In this document: piece by piece, positions 1 through 6,860 of the stretch
Layout: every line of letters begins with the position of its first letter
How positions within the stretch are numbered: the stretch's first letter is position 1
DNA from: Burkholderiaceae bacterium
GTDB lineage: Bacteria; Pseudomonadota; Gammaproteobacteria; Burkholderiales; Burkholderiaceae
Direction: 5' to 3'
NCBI GenBank assembly: GCA_022701845.1
Contig: JAKONS010000028.1
Location: 1 to 11,096, forward strand
DNA length: 11,096 bases
Notes under the pieces: generated by a model
What the model was told of the DNA's origin: nothing
Database searches by the model: none
Seen by the model: only the letters and a program-made list of their open reading frames with translations
Translations under genes and position numbers: made by a program

Positions 1-747
1 CTCGTAGCTGGCCACCAGCGGCACGCCGCCGACCGCATGCACCGCGCCGCGCAGCTTGCCGAGCGGCTCGGTGCGGCCGAGCGCGGCCTGCGCGGCCAGG
101 CGGCCGAGCGCCAGCACCATCGCCGGCTGGCGGGCGGCCAGGGCCTGCGCCAGGGCGTCGGCCAGGGGCAGGCCGGCATCGCCGGCGCGGCCGACGCTGG
201 CCGCCCACACCTGCGCGCCGCGGTGCAGCCCCAGGGCGCGCAGCATGGCGTCGAGCAGCCGGCCGGCGTCGCCGTCGCGCGGGTCGGGCGTGGGGCCGTC
301 GACCAGCACCAGCCAGACCGGCGCCTGCGGGTCGTCGGCGCCGGGGGGGAACAGCGCCTGCCAGTCGCCGCGCAGCACGGCGATCCGGGCGGCGGGCTCC
401 GCGGCGGCGGCTGCGGTGGGGGCTGCAACCGGCGCCGGAACCGGCCGGCGGGGCGCGACGGCGGGCGCGGCCGGAGCCGGAGCCGACGTCGCGGCAACTG
501 GTGGCGCTGCCGGTTCGGCCGGCACCTCCTCGACCGGTGCCGCCTCGGCAGCCGCCGCCGGCACCGCACGCGGCTGCCAGACCTGCACGCCCATCTCGCG
601 CAGCATGGCGCGCTGGCGGTCGTCGAGCACGAAGGCGGTGGCGGAGGAAGCGTCGGAAGCGGTGGTGGAGGAAGAGGTCACGGGGATCGCGGGGATCGCG
701 CTGATCGCGGAAGGCGGAGCCTGCCGATTATCGGCCGCCGCCGTCAC
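1..747 (-). CDS. Uracil-DNA-glycosylase-fold protein with psi (HolD)-like N-terminus, C-terminus cut off by window edge
   Basis: The gene reads from a GTG at 747 that overlaps the rimI stop codon (GTGA) to the window edge, giving 249 visible residues. Residues 39-60 form a short segment, RQRAMLREMGVQVWQPR, resembling the N-terminus of DNA polymerase III psi (HolD). Residues 61-120 are an Ala/Pro-rich, probably disordered linker. Residues 121-249 look like a family 4 UDG core: AGRLLDAMLRALGL (161-174), MVLALGRLAAQAALG (210-224) and GKLRGAVH (230-237). The stretch matching the catalytic GEAPG block reads VDGPTPDPRDG (149-159), so that motif is lost. No cysteine occurs in the visible part, so the four ligands of the family 4 iron-sulfur cluster are absent. 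At the edge SYE stands where SYHP is usual. It is probably not an active glycosylase; a clamp-loader psi role is possible. GTG at 681 is an alternative start. The reading frame is secure, the function uncertain. Confidence 0.65.
   Translation of the reverse strand, partial: MTAAADNRQAPPSAISAIPAIPVTSSSTTASDASSATAFVLDDRQRAMLREMGVQVWQPRAVPAAAAEAAPVEEVPAEPAAPPVAATSAPAPAAPAVAPRRPVPAPVAAPTAAAAAEPAARIAVLRGDWQALFPPGADDPQAPVWLVLVDGPTPDPRDGDAGRLLDAMLRALGLHRGAQVWAASVGRAGDAGLPLADALAQALAARQPAMVLALGRLAAQAALGRTEPLGKLRGAVHAVGGVPLVASYE
682..708 (-). repeat. Three tandem 9-base units in the start region of the UDG-like gene
   Basis: Read on the minus strand, three consecutive units are GCGATCAGC, GCGATCCCC and GCGATCCCC; the last two are identical. 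In frame they encode Ala-Ile-Ser, Ala-Ile-Pro, Ala-Ile-Pro (residues 14-22 from the GTG at 747). The unit length is a multiple of three, so gain or loss of a copy would keep the frame. This lies in a low-complexity N-terminal extension that may not even be translated if the GTG at 681 is the true start. Confidence 0.6.
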
Positions 748-1217
748 TGCCACAGCCGCAGGCTCATCACGATCGCGTCTTCGCGCTCCGGCTGGTGCGA
801 CGGGTAGTAGCGCTTGCGCACGCCCACCCGCCGGTAGCCGTGGGCCTCGTACACCTGCTGCGCGCGCAGGTTGCTGGCGCGCACCTCCAGCCAGACCCAC
901 ATCGCGCCCTGCCCGCGCGACCACACCGCCAGCGCGTCGAGCATCACCTGCGCCCAGCCCTGGCGCTGGTAGGCGGCGGCCACGGTGAGGTTCAGCAGAT
1001 GCACCTCGTCGACGCCCTTCATGGCGACGAAATAGCCGATCACCCGGCCCTGCGCCACCAGCTGCTGCGCCTGGTAGCCGGCATGCAGCGAGTCGGCGAA
1101 ATTGCCGGCGCTCCAGGGATGGGAATAGACGTCGTTCTCGATCGGCAGGATGCCGGGCAGGCCGGCCACGGTGATCGGCTCGAAATACGCTTCCTGGAAA
1201 TCGTCGGCGGCAGCCAT
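744..1217 (-). CDS. rimI: RimI-type N-alpha-acetyltransferase (GNAT family)
   Basis: This cytoplasmic GNAT enzyme transfers acetyl from acetyl-CoA to protein N-termini; the classic target is ribosomal protein bS18. The product is 157 residues, the usual RimI length. Visible marks are the substrate-side IENDVYSHPW (26-35), the central strand LLNLTV (74-79) leading into the acetyl-CoA pyrophosphate loop QRQGWA (84-89), EVRASNLRAQQVYEAHGY (111-128), and the C-terminal RYYP (136-139) followed by EDAIVM. I chose the ATG at 1217 because GAGGA precedes it by 7 bases. A GTG at 1235 overlaps the tsaB stop (GTGA) and would add six residues, but it has no ribosome binding site. It sits between tsaB and the UDG-like gene, probably in one transcript with translational coupling. 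The tsaB-rimI pairing is common in bacteria and fits this assignment. Confidence 0.92.
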   Translation of the reverse strand: MAAADDFQEAYFEPITVAGLPGILPIENDVYSHPWSAGNFADSLHAGYQAQQLVAQGRVIGYFVAMKGVDEVHLLNLTVAAAYQRQGWAQVMLDALAVWSRGQGAMWVWLEVRASNLRAQQVYEAHGYRRVGVRKRYYPSHQPEREDAIVMSLRLWQ

Positions 1218-1231
1218 GGCGCGATCCTCGG

Positions 1232-1984
1232 TCACGGTGCGGGGACTGCGGCGGCGGCGTCAGCGGCGGCACGTTCGGCGGCGCGCTCGTCGGTGGTCTT
1301 GGCCACCTTGTCGCGCACATACAGCGGCAGCGCCTCGGCCGCCGCCACCAAGCCGCCGGCGGCGATCAGGCCGGGTGCCAGCCGCAGCAGCGCCTCGGCG
1401 TCGGGCAGCAGATGCACCGAGGCCGCCGCAACCGCCACCCGGTCGCCGTAGCCGGCGCGGGCGTTGCCGGCCAGCGTCCAGCCCGCGGGCACCACGATGT
1501 CTTCCGGGCGGTACAGGCGCGCCTCGGCGCCCGCGCTGCGCCACAGGCCGGCGCCGGCGTCCCACTGCAGATGCTGGGCATAGACCTCGTCCATGCGCGC
1601 GTCGAGGGTGGCCACCACCCGGGTCGCGCCGCAGGCCGCGCGCGCCGCCTCGGCCACCGCGGCCAGGGTGTCGACCGGCAGCACCGGCAGCCCGCCCGGG
1701 TGGTGCGCCGAACGGGCCCCGTAGGCGATCCCCTGGGCCGCGGCGCAGGCGGTGCGCAGGCCGGTGAACGAGCCCGGGCCGCGGCCGAACACCACCGCGT
1801 CGAGCTGGGCGAAACCGATGCCCGCTTCCTGCAGCAATTCCATCAGCATCGGGATCAGGGTGAGCGAGGCCTGCGCCCCGCCGGGGCCGGAGCGCCGCAG
1901 CACCGTGCCGTCGGCCGACAGGGCGGCGGACAGCTGCTCGGTGCTGGTGTCGAAGGCGAGAAGGCGGGTGGTGGCTGCGGACAT
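1232..1984 (-). CDS. tsaB: tRNA threonylcarbamoyladenosine biosynthesis protein TsaB
   Basis: TsaB is the ASKHA-fold partner of TsaD in the TsaB-TsaD-TsaE complex that moves threonylcarbamoyl from threonylcarbamoyl-AMP to A37 of ANN-decoding tRNAs. The 250-residue product opens with RLLAFDTSTEQLSAALS, has the family hallmark FGRGPGSFTGLR (66-77), the DARMDEVYAQ segment around residue 131, and the C-terminal PLYVRDKVAKTT; it ends in an Ala-rich tail. Length fits the family. I chose ATG 1984 because homologues begin just before this FDTST strand; the longer frame from GTG 2005 adds only MPPIICA. No Shine-Dalgarno precedes the ATG, and a GATAAT hexamer lies 7 bases upstream, so the mRNA might be leaderless. 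The partner enzyme for threonylcarbamoyl-AMP synthesis (Sua5) is encoded about 2.7 kb away in this window. Confidence 0.95.
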   Translation of the reverse strand: MSAATTRLLAFDTSTEQLSAALSADGTVLRRSGPGGAQASLTLIPMLMELLQEAGIGFAQLDAVVFGRGPGSFTGLRTACAAAQGIAYGARSAHHPGGLPVLPVDTLAAVAEAARAACGATRVVATLDARMDEVYAQHLQWDAGAGLWRSAGAEARLYRPEDIVVPAGWTLAGNARAGYGDRVAVAAASVHLLPDAEALLRLAPGLIAAGGLVAAAEALPLYVRDKVAKTTDERAAERAAADAAAAVPAP

Positions 1985-1991
1985 GGCGCAA

Positions 1992-1997
1992 ATTATC
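1992..1997 (-). promoter_or_regulatory. tsaB: Candidate -10 element for tsaB
   Basis: On the minus strand the hexamer GATAAT (5 of 6 to TATAAT) lies 7 bases from the tsaB ATG at 1984. There is no recognisable -35 at 16-18 bases upstream and no extended -10 TG. If it is used, transcription would begin at or next to the start codon. In the rest of this 79-base divergent region (1985-2063) I see only a weak TAGACT at 2025-2030 that could serve dacB, without a -35. Confidence 0.35.
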
Positions 1998-2063
1998 GGC
2001 GGCACGGCGCGCGCATCGGCTGGTTAGACTGCCCGCTGCCTTTTTTCCGCAGGCCCCACCGTG

Positions 2064-3521
2064 ATGCACCGCATGCCGTTCTTCCGTTTTTCTTCCGGCC
2101 CGCGCAGGGCGCTGGCGGGTGTGCTCGCCGCGCTGGCGCTGGTCGCCGCACCGGCCATCGCGCAGACGCAGACCCAGGCGCCGACCCGGCTGCCGCCGGA
2201 GGTCGAGGCCGCACTGCAGCGGGCCCGCCTGCCGGCCGACGCGCTGGCGGTGGTGGTAGCGCCCACCGACGGCGGCGCGCCGCTGGTGCGCTGGCGGGCC
2301 GACGTGCCGGTCAATCCGGCCTCGGTGATGAAGCTGGTCACCACCTATGCCGGGCTCGACATCCTGGGGCCGACCTTCCGCTGGAACACACCGGTCACCT
2401 TCGGCGGGCCGATCGATACCGACGGCACCCTGCAGGGCGACCTGTTCATCCGCGGCCAGGGCGATCCGTCGCTGGTGCTGGAGCGGCTGTTCCTGCTGCT
2501 GCGCCGGGTGCAGGCGCAGGGCGTGAAGAACATCGCCGGCGACATCGTGCTCGACCGCAGCGCCTTCGTGCTGCCGCCGCACGACGCCGCCGCCTTCGAC
2601 GAGCCCAGCAAGCCCTACAACGCCGCGCCCGATGCGCTGCTGGTGAATTTCCGCGCCCTCACCCTGGGCTTCGTGCCGGAGGCGGCCACCGGTCGCGCCC
2701 GGGTGATGGTCGACCCGCCCCTGGCCGGCCTGCGGGTGCCGGCCAGCGTGGCGCTGGCCCCGGCGCGCACCGCCTGCGCCGACTGGCGCGGCGGTCTGCA
2801 GGCCGATCTGGCCAACCCCGACCGCATCGTATTCGCCGGCGACTACCCGGCTGCCTGCGGCGAGAAGAGCTGGCCGGTCGCCTATGCCGACCCGGAGCAC
2901 TATGCCGGCCGCGCCATCGAGGGCATGTGGCGCACGCTCGGCGGCCGCCTGGCCGGCCGGGTGCGCGAAGGCCGCGCGCCGGCCGGTTTTGCGCCGGCCT
3001 TCAGTGCCGCCTCGCCGCCGCTGGCCGAGGTGGTGCGCGACATCAACAAGTTCAGCAACAACGTGATGGCGCAGCAGCTGTTCCTCACCCTGTCGCTGCA
3101 GTCCACCGGCACCGGCAGCTTCGAGGGTTCGCGCGAGGTGGTGCGGCGCTGGTGGCGCGAGCGCTTCGGCGACGCGTTCGCCCCGGTGCTCGACAACGGC
3201 GCCGGCCTGAGCCGCGAGGGCCGGGTCAGCGCGGCCGGCCTGGCGCGCCTGCTGCAGACCGCCTGGCGCTCGCCGCTGATGCCCGACCTGGCGGCGTCGC
3301 TGCCGATCGCCGGCATCGACGGCACCCTGCGCCGCAGCCAGGCCGGCGCCGGCAGCGCGCACCTGAAGACCGGCAGCCTGCGCGACGTGGCTGCGGTGGC
3401 TGGCTATGTGCACACCGCCAGCGGCCGCCGCTGGGTGCTGGTGGCGGTGGCCAACCATGCCGACGCGGCCGCTGCCCGGCCGGCCTTCGATGCGCTGGTG
3501 GCCTGGGCCGCGCGGCAGTAG
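2064..3521 (+). CDS. dacB: Penicillin-binding protein 4 type D-alanyl-D-alanine carboxypeptidase/endopeptidase (peptidase S13)
   Basis: This is a periplasmic class C penicillin-binding protein that trims D-Ala from peptidoglycan stem peptides and cuts D-Ala-mDAP cross-links. The 485-residue product begins with a Sec signal peptide: basic residues up to R15, a hydrophobic stretch 16-32 and probable cleavage after AIA (31-33), followed by a Gln/Thr-rich mature start. All three active-site motifs are present and well spaced: S87-V-M-K90 (nucleophile and general base), S331-N-N and K435-T-G. The roughly 240 residues between the first two motifs are the inserted domains typical of S13 enzymes. ATG at 2064 is chosen; a GTG directly before it (2061) and an ATG at 2073 are alternatives, and the AGG at 2051-2053 is a weak ribosome binding site. 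It is divergent from tsaB and ends 35 bases before a strong terminator, so it looks monocistronic. Confidence 0.95.
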   Translation: MHRMPFFRFSSGPRRALAGVLAALALVAAPAIAQTQTQAPTRLPPEVEAALQRARLPADALAVVVAPTDGGAPLVRWRADVPVNPASVMKLVTTYAGLDILGPTFRWNTPVTFGGPIDTDGTLQGDLFIRGQGDPSLVLERLFLLLRRVQAQGVKNIAGDIVLDRSAFVLPPHDAAAFDEPSKPYNAAPDALLVNFRALTLGFVPEAATGRARVMVDPPLAGLRVPASVALAPARTACADWRGGLQADLANPDRIVFAGDYPAACGEKSWPVAYADPEHYAGRAIEGMWRTLGGRLAGRVREGRAPAGFAPAFSAASPPLAEVVRDINKFSNNVMAQQLFLTLSLQSTGTGSFEGSREVVRRWWRERFGDAFAPVLDNGAGLSREGRVSAAGLARLLQTAWRSPLMPDLAASLPIAGIDGTLRRSQAGAGSAHLKTGSLRDVAAVAGYVHTASGRRWVLVAVANHADAAAARPAFDALVAWAARQ

Positions 3522-3556
3522 GCACACGGCCGGACCATGCCGGCATCGCAGCAACG

Positions 3557-3594
3557 AAAAAGCCCGCCGGAGCGAACGCCGGCGGGCTTTTTTT
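3557..3594. terminator. Bidirectional intrinsic terminator between dacB and the SGNH lipoprotein gene
   Basis: A run of five A (3557-3561) precedes the stem GCCCGCCGG (3562-3570). An 8-base loop (3571-3578) and the exact complement CCGGCGGGC (3579-3587) follow, then seven T (3588-3594). The nine GC-rich base pairs extend into A-T pairs on both sides. On the plus strand it ends dacB. On the minus strand the A run becomes a U tract and can end the converging lipoprotein gene that stops at 3620. Confidence 0.95.
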
Positions 3595-3619
3595 GAGGTC
3601 TGCGAGCGGCGCCCGGGAA

Positions 3620-4576
3620 TCAGAACCGTAGGCGCAGGCGGTCGTAGGCGTAGTTGCCGAACAGGCGCTGGGCCTGGGGCGTGAAATACACCAGGTCGGC
3701 GAACTCGTACAGGGTGTAGTTCAGGTTGTTGACGATGGTGCTCGTGTTGCAGCGGGCCGAGTTGACCTGGTTGGCGCCGATGCCGATGCCCGGGCCGGGA
3801 TCGACCGAATTGCACACCACGGTGGTGGAGTCGTTGAAGCTGTAGTTGCTCGGCGTGCCGGTGATCAGGTTGTAGTAGAAGGCCGCGTCGACGAACAGCA
3901 CGTTGGAGCCCAGGTCGGCGATGCCCAGCAGCAGCGCGGTGTTGAACGCGGTGCTGGCACCGTTGAGCACCGTGCCCTGGCCGGTGGCGGCGGCCAGCGG
4001 CGAGCGGCTCAGGTCGTAGGTGCCGGTGACGATCACGTACTTGGCGCCGGCGTTGACCAGGCGGCGCACCTGGGCCGACAGCTCGGTGCCGGCGGCGGAA
4101 GCCGCGGCGTTGAACTGGGCGGCGGTGGTGGTGCCGGCGCGGAACGAGGCCAGGCCGGCGACGATGTCGGAGGTGCCGCCGCCGACCATGATCAGGTCGT
4201 TGCCACCGGGCGCGCCGGCGGCCAGGAAGGTGCTGATCTGGTCAGTCACCGTGGGCGTGGTGGCGACGCCGGCGGCGTCGGGCTTGAGCGTGACGCGGGC
4301 ATTGCCGACGGCGTAACCGGTGCCGCCGGCCGAGGCCGCGGTGATGGTGGCGCCGTAGCGGAAGGCCAGCTGCTGCGCCCAGACGTTCACGCTGCCGTCG
4401 TTGACGGTGTAGCGGGTGCCGGTCTGGCCGACGTCGCTCAGGCCGTCGCCGAAGACGACGAAGCGGCTGGGGCTGATCGCCGAATCGACGGTACCGGAGC
4501 CGCAGGCGGCCAGCAGCGCGGCCGAGGCGCACACGAGGGTCAGCACGGCACTGCGGCGCAACCAGGAAACAGTCAT
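3620..4576 (-). CDS. SGNH/GDSL-hydrolase-like lipoprotein with altered catalytic motifs
   Basis: The 318-residue product has a lipoprotein signal peptide: basic R7-R8, a hydrophobic core and the lipobox L22-A-A-C25, so it should be lipidated and sit in a membrane facing the periplasm or outside. The rest resembles the GDSL/SGNH esterase family. Block I reads FGDGLSDVGQ (42-51), with Gly45 where the nucleophile Ser of GDSLSD is expected. Block III reads GGGTSD (132-137), with Ser136 in place of the oxyanion-hole Asn. The C-terminal block is DLVYFTPQAQRLFGNYAY (294-311), with Tyr297 where the DxxH histidine normally lies. Two late cysteines in the VVCNS and ARCNT segments may form a disulfide. 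GGAG six to seven bases before ATG 4576 supports the start. It may be a binding or structural protein, or use another nucleophile. The fold assignment is good and activity doubtful; I do not know its role. Confidence 0.8.
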   Translation of the reverse strand: MTVSWLRRSAVLTLVCASAALLAACGSGTVDSAISPSRFVVFGDGLSDVGQTGTRYTVNDGSVNVWAQQLAFRYGATITAASAGGTGYAVGNARVTLKPDAAGVATTPTVTDQISTFLAAGAPGGNDLIMVGGGTSDIVAGLASFRAGTTTAAQFNAAASAAGTELSAQVRRLVNAGAKYVIVTGTYDLSRSPLAAATGQGTVLNGASTAFNTALLLGIADLGSNVLFVDAAFYYNLITGTPSNYSFNDSTTVVCNSVDPGPGIGIGANQVNSARCNTSTIVNNLNYTLYEFADLVYFTPQAQRLFGNYAYDRLRLRF

Positions 4577-4604
4577 GAAAATCTCCGTCTGAAAAGTGGG
4601 GTGG

Positions 4605-4610
4605 AGTGTA
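4605..4610 (-). promoter_or_regulatory. Weak candidate -10 for the SGNH lipoprotein gene
   Basis: On the minus strand TACACT (4 of 6 to TATAAT) lies 28 bases upstream of the ATG, in the 79-base gap after sua5. No matching -35 is visible and no terminator hairpin with a T run separates this gene from sua5. Read-through from the purE operon is therefore equally possible. Confidence 0.2.
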
Positions 4611-4655
4611 CCGACGGGCGTCGCCGCCGCGGGTATGCGGGGGGTTTGCGGCCGA

Positions 4656-5669
4656 TCAGCCGACGGCGGCCGCCCGGCGCAGCCGGTCGCGCACGCCGTC
4701 CCAGGCCGGGTCGGCGGGCGGGGTCTCGATCCAGATCAGGCGCACGCCCTGGTCGTCGAATGCGCGCAGCGCGGCGAACAGCTGGCGGGCGGCGGCGGCG
4801 GCGGCGTCGGGCATGCGGCGCTGCACCACCCGCTGCGAGCGGCTGCGCATCGGCGAGCGGGCATAGACGGCCAGGTGCGCCGCGTCGGCGCCCAGCAGGT
4901 CCAGGCCCGCCTGCAGCGATTTCGCGTCCATCAGCCGCACCGTGGCGCGCGGCGCGTAGTGCGATTCCAGGGTGCCCGAGGCCCGCGGCGTATCGGCGGC
5001 CAGCGCCTCGGGCGACAGCACCGGCCGGCCGCAGGCCGCCTCGATCTGCGCCGCGGTGACCGCGCCCGGGCGCAGCAGCACCGGCGCGCCGCGGCTGCAG
5101 TCGACGATGGTCGACTCGATGCCGACATCGCAGGCGCCGCCGTCGAGCACCAGCAGGTCGAAGGCGAATTCGCCCTGCACATGCGCGGCCGTCGTCGGGC
5201 TGACACGGCCGAACTGGTTGGCGCTGGGCGCCGCCACGCCGCGCACGCCGCGCGGCAGGCAGGCCGCCAGCACCGCGCGGGCGACCGGATGCGAGGGGCA
5301 GCGCAGGCCGATGGTGTCCTGCCCGCCGGCGGCCACCGCGGCATGGTCGGCGCGGCGCGGCAGGATCACCGTCAGCGGGCCGGGCCAGAACGCGCGCACC
5401 AGCCTTTCGGCGAAGTCGGGCAGCGCGGCGGCATAGAACATCAGCGCCTCGGGCAATGCGCCGGGCGCGTCGGGCGGCGCCAGGTGCACGATCAGCGGAT
5501 GGTCGGCCGGCCGCCCCTTGGCCGCGAAGATGGCGGCCACCGCGGTGGCGTCGTCGGCATTCGCGGCCAGGCCGTAGACGGTCTCGGTCGGCAGCCCGAC
5601 CAGCGCGCCGGCGGCCAGCGCTTCGGCCGCCTGCGCCACCGCCCCGGGATCGTTGCCGTCGAGCACCAT
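4656..5669 (-). CDS. sua5: L-threonylcarbamoyladenylate synthase, full-length Sua5 type
   Basis: This cytoplasmic enzyme makes threonylcarbamoyl-AMP from threonine, bicarbonate and ATP, the first step of t6A tRNA modification; TsaB-TsaD-TsaE use the product. At 337 residues it is the long Sua5 form: an N-terminal YrdC domain, then a linker and a C-terminal Sua5 domain. It is not the short (about 190 residue) TsaC. YrdC marks are PTETVYGLAANA (27-38), K51-G-R-P and HPLIVHL (57-63), WPGPLTVILPRR, then further on APSANQFGRVSPTTAAHV, ESTIVDCS and LLRPGAVT. The linker motif that holds the active site reads ASGTLESHYAPRA. The C-terminal domain is Arg- and Ala-rich with the conserved-looking LIWIETPP. 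ATG 5669 follows purK by 21 bases with purine-rich AAGGAAGAAGAGA upstream. It is the last gene of a purE-purK-sua5 operon, an order I recall as common in Burkholderiales. Confidence 0.94.
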   Translation of the reverse strand: MVLDGNDPGAVAQAAEALAAGALVGLPTETVYGLAANADDATAVAAIFAAKGRPADHPLIVHLAPPDAPGALPEALMFYAAALPDFAERLVRAFWPGPLTVILPRRADHAAVAAGGQDTIGLRCPSHPVARAVLAACLPRGVRGVAAPSANQFGRVSPTTAAHVQGEFAFDLLVLDGGACDVGIESTIVDCSRGAPVLLRPGAVTAAQIEAACGRPVLSPEALAADTPRASGTLESHYAPRATVRLMDAKSLQAGLDLLGADAAHLAVYARSPMRSRSQRVVQRRMPDAAAAAARQLFAALRAFDDQGVRLIWIETPPADPAWDGVRDRLRRAAAVG

Positions 5670-5690
5670 GGCGGTCTCTTCTTCCTTCTT

Positions 5691-6860
5691 CTAGAAGGGC
5701 GCGATGCCCAGCAGCGCGCAGGCATCCAGGGCGGCGGCGCGGGCGGCGCCGGCATCGGCGGCGGTGAAGGTGAGGTGGCCCATCTTGCGGCCCGGCTTGG
5801 CATCGCGCTTGCCGTAAAGATGCAGGTGCGCGCCCGGCAGCGCCAGCACCTGAGCCCAGGCCGGCGCGCGCTGCGTACCGGCGGCGTCGAACCACAGGTC
5901 GCCCAGCAGGTTGAGCATGACCGCGGCGCTGTGCTGGCGCGGCTGCACCAGCGGCAGGCCGCACAGGGTGCGCACCTGCAGGGTGAACTGCGAGGCGTCG
6001 CAGGCGTCGATGGTGTAGTGGCCGCTGTTGTGCGGCCGGGGCGCGATCTCGTTGACCACCAGCCGGCCGTCGGCCAGCATGAAGAATTCGACGCACAGCA
6101 CGCCGACGTACTCCAGGCCGTCGGCGATGGCGTGCGCCGCGTCGATCGCCTGCGCCGCCAGCGTCGGCTCGATGTTGCCGGAATACACCTCGGTGACCGC
6201 CAGGATGCCCTCGCGGTGCAGGTTGCGCTGCACCGGAAAGTGCACGAAGGCGCCGTCGGCGCCGCGCGCCAGCACCACCGAGCATTCGGCCGCCAGCGGC
6301 AGCATCTGCTCCAGCACGCAGGGCACGCCGCCCAGCGCATGCCAGGCCTCGGCCAGGGCGGCGGCGTCGCGCACCCGCGCCTGGCCCTTGCCGTCGTAGC
6401 CCAGGCGCGAGGTCTTCAGGATGCCGGGCAGCAGCGCGGCATCGACCGCGGCCAGCTGTGCGGCGGAGTCGATCACCGCATAGGGCGCGCAGGGCACCGC
6501 GCAGGCGGTGAAGTGGGCCTTTTCGGCGGCGCGGTCCTGGGCGATGGCCACCGCGCGCGCGGCGGGCGACACCGGCAGGCGCGCGGCCAGGGTGGCCAGC
6601 GAGGGCGCCGGCACGTTCTCGAATTCGGTGGTCACCGCAGCGCACAGGCCGGCCAGTTCGGCCAGGCCGGCGGCATCGTCGTAGGCGGCGCGCACCTGGT
6701 GGTGGCTGACGCGGCCGGCGGGGCTGTCGGCGTCGGGGTCGAGCACCGCGGTGAAGTAGCCCATCGACTGCGCGGCATGCACGAACATGCGGCCCAGCTG
6801 GCCGCCGCCGAGCACCCCGAGCGTCGCGCCGGGCAGGATCGCCTGCTGGCCGCCGCTCAT
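5691..6860 (-). CDS. purK: N5-carboxyaminoimidazole ribonucleotide synthase (PurK)
   Basis: PurK uses ATP and bicarbonate to carboxylate AIR to N5-CAIR in de novo purine synthesis, and PurE then rearranges the product. The 389-residue product is full length for this ATP-grasp family. Seen in order: the N-terminal nucleotide-fold loop [11 protein letters not shown] (15-25), TEFENVP (78-84), QDRAAEK, the ATP-grasp strand [20 protein letters not shown], the metal/ATP segment [16 protein letters not shown], and the C-terminal [17 protein letters not shown]. All residues expected of an active enzyme appear present. The ATG at 6860 overlaps the purE stop codon by four bases (ATGA), so translation is probably coupled to purE. 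No frameshift or fusion is seen. Confidence 0.97.
   Translation of the reverse strand: MSGGQQAILPGATLGVLGGGQLGRMFVHAAQSMGYFTAVLDPDADSPAGRVSHHQVRAAYDDAAGLAELAGLCAAVTTEFENVPAPSLATLAARLPVSPAARAVAIAQDRAAEKAHFTACAVPCAPYAVIDSAAQLAAVDAALLPGILKTSRLGYDGKGQARVRDAAALAEAWHALGGVPCVLEQMLPLAAECSVVLARGADGAFVHFPVQRNLHREGILAVTEVYSGNIEPTLAAQAIDAAHAIADGLEYVGVLCVEFFMLADGRLVVNEIAPRPHNSGHYTIDACDASQFTLQVRTLCGLPLVQPRQHSAAVMLNLLGDLWFDAAGTQRAPAWAQVLALPGAHLHLYGKRDAKPGRKMGHLTFTAADAGAARAAALDACALLGIAPF

Noticed and set aside
37..988. Plus-strand open frames opposite the UDG-like gene and rimI
   Set aside because: The translations are Gly/Arg/Ala-rich without motifs; the minus-strand frame has the rimI motifs and the coupled start of the next gene.
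2041..2046. Run of six T upstream of dacB, considered as a terminator
   Set aside because: No hairpin precedes it on the plus strand and no plus-strand gene ends there.
1260..3815. Minus-strand open frame of about 850 codons opposite dacB and overlapping tsaB
   Set aside because: It is low-complexity Arg/Ala/Gly-rich translation from very GC-rich DNA, shows no family motifs, and is covered by tsaB and dacB, which both have complete motif sets.
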